NCBI GenBank assembly: GCA_900550095.1
Contig: URRG01000085.1
Span: 1-8,238, forward strand
DNA length: 8,238 nt
Reading direction: 5' to 3'
Source of the DNA: an uncultured Oscillospiraceae bacterium
GTDB lineage: Bacteria; Bacillota; Clostridia; Oscillospirales; Acutalibacteraceae
This document shows, piece after piece, positions 4,802-8,238 of the stretch. Under the pieces are notes generated by a model. It was not told where the DNA came from. It did not search any database and saw only the letters and a program-made list of their open reading frames with translations. Numbering within the stretch: the stretch's first letter is position 1; every line of letters begins with the position of its first letter. The translations under genes were made by a program, and so were the position numbers.

Positions 4802-5497
4802 TTATGCTGAGATTTTGAGCGCTGGGAGATACGCAAAGCGCATAATCTGCTCCCCATTGGACTTGCAGATTTGGTAGATTTCTTTGTAGTGCGTTCCCTT
4901 TCGCATTTCTTCGTCCACCGTGTGAAGAATCATATCCTCCAGGAACGCGATCACGGAAATGGTTTTGAATGGAACGCTATCCCGTTGGCCTTTTTCGATT
5001 CCTACGAGATTATTGACCAGCTTGGAATAAATGGTGTAGACGCTTTTTCTCATATTGCGGCTTCCTTGTGCCTCCGCATACTCAACCAGATTAGCCAGGG
5101 TATCGGTTTCGGCCCTCCGAACAAGTTTTCCTTGCTTGCGGGTCATAAGCCACTCGGAGGACTTGCGCTCAGTAATGAACGCTTCCATTTGGTTAAAGGC
5201 GCTGATATATTTTAATTTCCATTCCAACGCAGCTTCCCCGGTAAATCCCATAACTAAAAGGGAAAATCCATCACGGGTGCACAGATATTCCGGGTAGTGC
5301 TCCCAATTTTGGCTGTCAACATAATCAGCGCGGATGAAATACTTGGCGGGGGTTTCCTCATTTTTGAGGAGACCCGCCTTTAACGTTGCGATTGACCTAA
5401 GCAGATTGTCATGCCGCTTGTTAAAGCGTTCTGCAATCACTCGACTGCTGACAACCGCCTGTTCCTTACGCTCAAAAATCATAAGTTCGTTTTTCAT
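4802..5497 (-). CDS. Rha-family phage regulatory protein
   Basis: 231-residue Rha-type regulator; Rha of phage phi-80 interferes with growth in hosts lacking IHF, and relatives serve as phage antirepressors or regulators. The longer frame to 5581 is rejected because AGGAGA lies directly before ATG 5497. Residues 1-110 carry the Rha signature: MKNELMIFERKEQ, VVSSRVIAERFNKRHDNLLR (15-34), RDGFSLLVMGFTG (75-87) and WKLKYISAFNQME. The C-terminal part (about 112-231), including GKLVRRAETDTLANLVEYAE and VNNLVGIEKGQRD, is a region that I know from Firmicutes Rha proteins. It stops 21 bp from the CopG -35 box and starts about 100 bp after Gp15. It marks the right end of the accessory module. Confidence 0.9.
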   Translation of the reverse strand: MKNELMIFERKEQAVVSSRVIAERFNKRHDNLLRSIATLKAGLLKNEETPAKYFIRADYVDSQNWEHYPEYLCTRDGFSLLVMGFTGEAALEWKLKYISAFNQMEAFITERKSSEWLMTRKQGKLVRRAETDTLANLVEYAEAQGSRNMRKSVYTIYSKLVNNLVGIEKGQRDSVPFKTISVIAFLEDMILHTVDEEMRKGTHYKEIYQICKSNGEQIMRFAYLPALKISA

Positions 5498-5522
5498 AAA
5501 AATTCTCCTTATAAATAAATTA

Positions 5523-5550
5523 TGTATAGTTGTGGAGTACGAACTACACA
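5523..5550. promoter_or_regulatory. Imperfect inverted repeat upstream of the Rha gene
   Basis: TGTATAGTT (5523-5531) and AACTACACA (5542-5550) match as reverse complements at 8 of 9 positions with a 10-bp spacer. On the minus strand a TATACA/CATAAT-like -10 lies just downstream, but no good -35 is visible. It may be an operator for the Rha gene. The 100 bp from 5498 to 5597 show no terminator after Gp15, so read-through from the tail operon is possible. Confidence 0.4.
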
Positions 5551-5597
5551 GTTTTCCGCTATCTCGACATGAAGTTTTCAAGATGCAAATTTGCTCA

Positions 5598-6170
5598 TCA
5601 GCCGCCCGTCCACTGCTTCAGAAGCTCCTCTTCGGCCTCTGTATACCGGGCTTTGATGTCCACCAAGTCCCGGTTCCTGCGGTAAAACTCCTGGTCCGAA
5701 GCGTCCAGCTTTTTTCCCCGGGCTTTTTTGCTGCGGATCCCCACGACCTGGGCGAAAAGGCAGTCGCCGATTTCCATATAAGCAGATAGGAACGTCCACC
5801 AGTGAAGACCGCCGGTATTCGTTTCGGGGTCGTATTCTACGGCACGGATCTCATAGCCAAGCACCCGGTTGATGGGGGCGGCGATATAGGGGAAATCCTG
5901 CTCCCAGGCCACCAGGCGGGGCTTTTTTTTGGAGGAATCTTCGTATTTCCCGCCGTTTATGAACCAAAAGCATTCCCGGATCGCCGCCTCATAATCCTCA
6001 ACGGCGTCGAAATCCACATAAAACATCTGGAGCACGGCAAGAGCCCGCTCCTGATCGGTCAGCTCCGGGTCGTTCATGGCCTCGAAGATATCGAGAATCA
6101 CCCGGTAATCGTAGCGGATCGGGAAATCCCGCCCGCCTATCACAACGCTTTTGGGAAGAGCGTAGCTCAT
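5598..6170 (-). CDS. Bacteriophage Gp15-family tail protein
   Basis: 190-residue protein of the Gp15 family, found between the tail chaperone and tape measure in Gram-positive siphophages; probably part of tail assembly chaperone function. Recognisable stretches are the N-terminal MSYALPKSVVIGGRDFPIRY, YRVILDIFEAM, VLQMFYVDF, LVAWEQDFPYIAAPINRVLG and the C-terminal GGLHWWTFLSAYMEIGDCLF followed by VVGIRSKKARGKKLD. ATG 6170 has AAAGGAGG 7 bp upstream. It is in the same reading frame as the preceding gene, separated by one TAA and five codons. Normally the tape measure would follow immediately; here the accessory module starts 100 bp later. Confidence 0.92.
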   Translation of the reverse strand: MSYALPKSVVIGGRDFPIRYDYRVILDIFEAMNDPELTDQERALAVLQMFYVDFDAVEDYEAAIRECFWFINGGKYEDSSKKKPRLVAWEQDFPYIAAPINRVLGYEIRAVEYDPETNTGGLHWWTFLSAYMEIGDCLFAQVVGIRSKKARGKKLDASDQEFYRRNRDLVDIKARYTEAEEELLKQWTGG

Positions 6171-6185
6171 GCCGCGCCTCCTTTC

Positions 6186-6617
6186 TTACCGTTTTTGGAA
6201 TTTCTGATACTTGTCCGTGTATTTCTTGATCCTCGTGTTCGTTGTGCGCTGTTCTCTGGCATAGGCCGTATCCACCTCGTCCATAACGGCAAGCATCAGG
6301 TTGCACCAGACGGGGAGGCCGTTGGCGATGGCGTATACGTTCATATCTCCAAATAGAGCTTCGCTGACAGGGCTGCCGAATACCGCATCCAGGATCCCGC
6401 GCATTTCCGCATCCCGCTCCCGGGCGAAATCAAAGATTTCTTTTTTTCCCTGCAGCTTTTCCACTGCCGCCTTATAGCCCTCCTGCCTTTTATCCAGTTC
6501 TTCAAAGGCTCTGTAGAGCTTTTCTACAAAAGCGCTGTCTGTGGGGTTGAACGATACCTCGCATTTGCCGTTCAGCGAATATGTGACAAGGCCGGAGTCG
6601 AAATTCAGTTCTTTCAT
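6186..6617 (-). CDS. Probable tail assembly chaperone
   Basis: 143-residue protein lying between the major tail protein and Gp15, where Gram-positive siphophages encode the tail assembly chaperone that coats the tape measure before tail polymerisation. The sequence is acidic and helical: FVEKLYRAFEELDKRQEGYK, then a RERDAEMRGILDAVFGSPVS segment and GLPVWCNLMLAVMDEVD, and a basic C-terminus KYTDKYQKFQKR. The C-terminal VFG...CN..LAV pattern resembles small Firmicutes phage chaperone proteins. GGAGG precedes ATG 6617 and overlaps the end of the major tail gene. The assignment rests mainly on position. Confidence 0.75.
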   Translation of the reverse strand: MKELNFDSGLVTYSLNGKCEVSFNPTDSAFVEKLYRAFEELDKRQEGYKAAVEKLQGKKEIFDFARERDAEMRGILDAVFGSPVSEALFGDMNVYAIANGLPVWCNLMLAVMDEVDTAYAREQRTTNTRIKKYTDKYQKFQKR

Positions 6618-6620
6618 GGA

Positions 6621-7151
6621 TCATTCCTCCCCGTCCGCCTTAAATGTGACGGTCCCGCCGGAAATAGAAGCCGTTCCCGTCGTGCGGACGCCTCCGTAGG
6701 TCACGTCGATGGGCATGCCGATGTTGCCGCCTCCCTCGCCGCCAAGGCCCGAAGGCTTCACCGCGCAGGAAGAATACCGCTCGGCAAAGACCGCCGTCTC
6801 GGCGGTGCCCGCATACAGGTGCACGATCAGCATGTCCTGATTGGCAAGGGCCTGGGCGTTCTGTTCCTTGACAGCCAGATTCCAGATCTTTTCCTGGGCC
6901 GCGTCGCCAGAATCCAGTTCGCAGGGATCAAAGGTCTGGGTGATGGTGGGCTTTTTCAGGGTGGTGTATGTCTGCCCAAGAATATCCTGCTTGGTTTCCT
7001 CGCCCCAGTCCATTTCCTCGGAGCTGTCTTCCACGCGTTTCCCGATGGGACTCCATTCTGGAGACGCCTCTTCTCCGGTGTTCAGATATGCGATCAGCAT
7101 TTCACGGGCGACGGTCTCGCCCGCGTTGGTGTTAAATGTAATATCCGCCAT
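6621..7151 (-). CDS. Major tail tube protein
   Basis: 176-residue tail tube subunit. ATG 7151 is chosen over ATG 7160: AAAGGA abuts the earlier codon but is 8 bp from the later one. The beginning MADITFNTNAGETVAREMLI is typical of Firmicutes phage major tail proteins. Then come PEWSPIGKRVEDSSEEMDWG and a TYTTLKKPTITQTFDPCEL segment near 60-75, as in lambda-V-like/Hcp-fold tube proteins. A Gly-rich GLGGEGGGNIGMPIDVTYGG segment precedes the C-terminal beta strands ASISGGTVTFKADGEE. No Ig-like extension is present. It sits in the usual place between the tail terminator and the chaperone. Confidence 0.88.
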   Translation of the reverse strand: MADITFNTNAGETVAREMLIAYLNTGEEASPEWSPIGKRVEDSSEEMDWGEETKQDILGQTYTTLKKPTITQTFDPCELDSGDAAQEKIWNLAVKEQNAQALANQDMLIVHLYAGTAETAVFAERYSSCAVKPSGLGGEGGGNIGMPIDVTYGGVRTTGTASISGGTVTFKADGEE

Positions 7152-7164
7152 AGGTTTCATCCTT

Positions 7165-7635
7165 TCATACGCCGGCCTCGTAGGTCAGCTTCATCAGAAT
7201 TTGGTAGTCCTCATAGCCGTCCTCATAGGCGGCAAACTTGGAGGACTGCGTTGTTGGCTCCACTCGAAGCGCTCGGATTTCTTCTCCCAAATCAGGGAGA
7301 TTTTTTCTCGCCCAGTCGCCGAAGTGGTTCAGCATCTCGTCCGCCTCCAGACGCTTGTCGTTGCTGCGCCCGGGGTTGATGCGGTAAATGAGCTTAAACT
7401 GATACTCTGCCTGATAACCGCCCAGTATGAACCGTTTCGTGATATAGGTTCCCTGTATAGTAGATAGGGCCATCCCGACTTCATCCCCCTGGCCGGCGGT
7501 CAGGAATTCATACTTGATGATGTCCACCGGTTTTTCCGGGAAAGTGTTGGCCCACACCAGCATGGAGCGGGAAATTTTATCCACTTCCGCCGCCGCCGCC
7601 AGCATGCGGGGCTTTTCTTTTTTTTCAGAGATCAC
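7165..7635 (-). CDS. Minor capsid protein, tail-terminator-like (Minor_capsid_3 type)
   Basis: 156-residue protein placed before the major tail protein. In family terms it resembles Gram-positive phage 'minor capsid protein 3', which likely acts as the tail terminator or neck protein at the head-tail joint. Visible features are MLVWANTFPEKPVDIIKYEF, an ITKRFILGGYQAEYQFKLIY strand-rich core, RLEADEMLNHFGDWARKNLP and a C-terminal EDYQILMKLTYEAGV. GTG 7635 is preceded by AAGGCGGTGA at suitable spacing, and the gene overlaps the previous one by 11 bp. Confidence 0.82.
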   Translation of the reverse strand: MISEKKEKPRMLAAAAEVDKISRSMLVWANTFPEKPVDIIKYEFLTAGQGDEVGMALSTIQGTYITKRFILGGYQAEYQFKLIYRINPGRSNDKRLEADEMLNHFGDWARKNLPDLGEEIRALRVEPTTQSSKFAAYEDGYEDYQILMKLTYEAGV

Positions 7636-8035
7636 GCTTCACCGCCTTATCCGCTGTGCGCACCCATTTCTCAAGGTTTTCGGCCTTGCTTGCTTCGAAC
7701 CAGTGGGACTGGGCCTGTGCATGCATGGCTTTGTTGAATACAAGGTTTTTGTCTGTCAGGACTTTGGTCGTGCCCTTTGGCGCATAGCTGCTGCCGGTCT
7801 CCGGGTCGGCCATGAGCTTCCCATAGTAGAGATAACGGGCGTAAGGCCCGGGGTATATCACCTCTGAACCGTCTACCCGCGTCCGTTTATCCAACGATCC
7901 GGTCAGAGCAGGCACATACGGCGACGTGTCCTTTCGGATTTGGAGCGCCACAGTATGCTCCGCTTTTGTACACCCCTCGGCCAGCCTGTCCTTGATAGCC
8001 TCCAGGCCTTCGGTACGGACGCTGAATTTCAGCAT
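7625..8035 (-). CDS. Minor capsid protein (Minor_capsid_2 type, gp10-like)
   Basis: 136-residue head-tail connector protein of the Gram-positive 'minor capsid protein 2' type, structurally likely related to HK97 gp10. Signature pieces are DTSPYVPALTGSLDKRTRVD, VIYPGPYARYLYYGKLMADP, and AQSHWFEASKAENLEKWVRT near the C-terminus. ATG 8035 overlaps the previous stop (TGATG), so the two are translationally coupled. The length is normal. Confidence 0.9.
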   Translation of the reverse strand: MLKFSVRTEGLEAIKDRLAEGCTKAEHTVALQIRKDTSPYVPALTGSLDKRTRVDGSEVIYPGPYARYLYYGKLMADPETGSSYAPKGTTKVLTDKNLVFNKAMHAQAQSHWFEASKAENLEKWVRTADKAVKRDL

Positions 8036-8238
8036 CAGACACCACCAACTTCCCAGTGGGCCATTCCGCCGCCGAAGTCCTTGAAGTCCACCTTTGTGAT
8101 GCTGTATACATCGTCATAGGCGGCCTCTGTGGTCTGCACAGTCCAATCTGGGTGCACGGCCTCGCCCTTAACAAAAAAGCAGTTACGGCTCACGGAGAGC
8201 GTCCACAAAGCGGATTTATCCTCCGCCCGCCAGAACTC
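8035..8238 (-). CDS. Minor capsid / head-closure protein, C-terminal 67 residues (Minor_capsid_1 type)
   Basis: Open frame entering from the right edge and ending with TGA at 8037-8035. The visible part starts EFWRAEDKSALWTLSVSRNC, contains VHPDWTVQTTEAAYDDVYSI and ends AHWEVGGV. This W..SVSR..FFV.GE..HPD pattern and the position before minor capsid protein 2 fit the small head-closure/connector protein of Gram-positive siphophages. The N-terminus and start are outside the window. Confidence 0.75.
   Translation of the reverse strand, partial: EFWRAEDKSALWTLSVSRNCFFVKGEAVHPDWTVQTTEAAYDDVYSITKVDFKDFGGGMAHWEVGGV

Noticed and set aside
5584..5593. Short palindrome GCAAATTTGC after Gp15
   Set aside because: Only 10 bp, AT-rich centre, no associated promoter; likely chance.
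6186..6205. Possible programmed frameshift of lambda G-GT type (CCAAAAACGG near the chaperone end)
   Set aside because: Gp15 is already in the same frame as the chaperone, so a -1 or +1 shift would not produce a fusion, and no proper slippery heptamer in frame is present.
5802..6356. Rightward open frame opposite Gp15
   Set aside because: Antisense to the clearly recognised Gp15 and chaperone genes; no rightward promoter or ribosome site.
6819..7467. Overlapping rightward open frames opposite the major tail and minor capsid genes
   Set aside because: Shadows of tail genes with good starts and family motifs on the other strand.

Overview
The window is part of a temperate siphophage-type prophage in a Gram-positive, Clostridia-like host (a gut Lachnospiraceae or Oscillospiraceae relative is my inference). 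The evidence is the gene order and protein types (head-tail connector proteins, major tail protein, tail chaperone, Gp15, tape measure), strong AGGAGG-type ribosome binding sites, a GTG/TTG start habit, and Firmicutes-style Rha, BRO and CopG phage regulators. No tRNA, rRNA, transposase, integrase or cas gene is visible.

Right part (8238 to 5598, minus strand): a compact leftward structural operon. In order of transcription it holds the end of a first minor capsid/head-closure protein, a second minor capsid protein, a third minor capsid/tail-terminator-like protein, the major tail protein, a probable tail assembly chaperone and Gp15. Genes overlap or sit a few bases apart. Left part (2234 to 1, minus strand): the tape measure protein, cut by the window edge, with a coiled-coil N-terminus and four exact 58-codon hydrophobic repeats arranged ABAB.

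Middle (about 5580 to 2260): an accessory module interrupts the usual Gp15-to-tape-measure junction. Leftward it carries an Rha-family regulator, a CopG/Arc-type ribbon-helix-helix protein with a perfect 14-bp operator palindrome over its promoter, two small unknown genes and a BRO-N/ANT antirepressor. The two unknown genes and the antirepressor are joined by ATGA overlaps. On the opposite strand, between the CopG gene and the small genes, there is an extended -10 promoter inside a second perfect palindrome, followed about 75 bp later by a very strong terminator. This predicts a ~74-nt antisense small RNA. The layout (RHH repressor, antisense sRNA, antirepressor) recalls the P22 immI arc-sar-ant region.

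Beyond the antirepressor lies a cas-less mini CRISPR array: two repeats of type I-C appearance (handle ATTGAAAT) around a 33-nt spacer, plus a third decayed repeat at the same 64-65 bp period. The next gene is a rightward 'moron' with its own consensus promoter and terminator, encoding a zinc-ribbon, single-TM, DUF4352-like membrane protein. The module therefore combines a possible lysogeny switch, a possible phage-borne crRNA and a possible lysogenic-conversion or superinfection protein, all inside the tail operon. These functional readings are inference.
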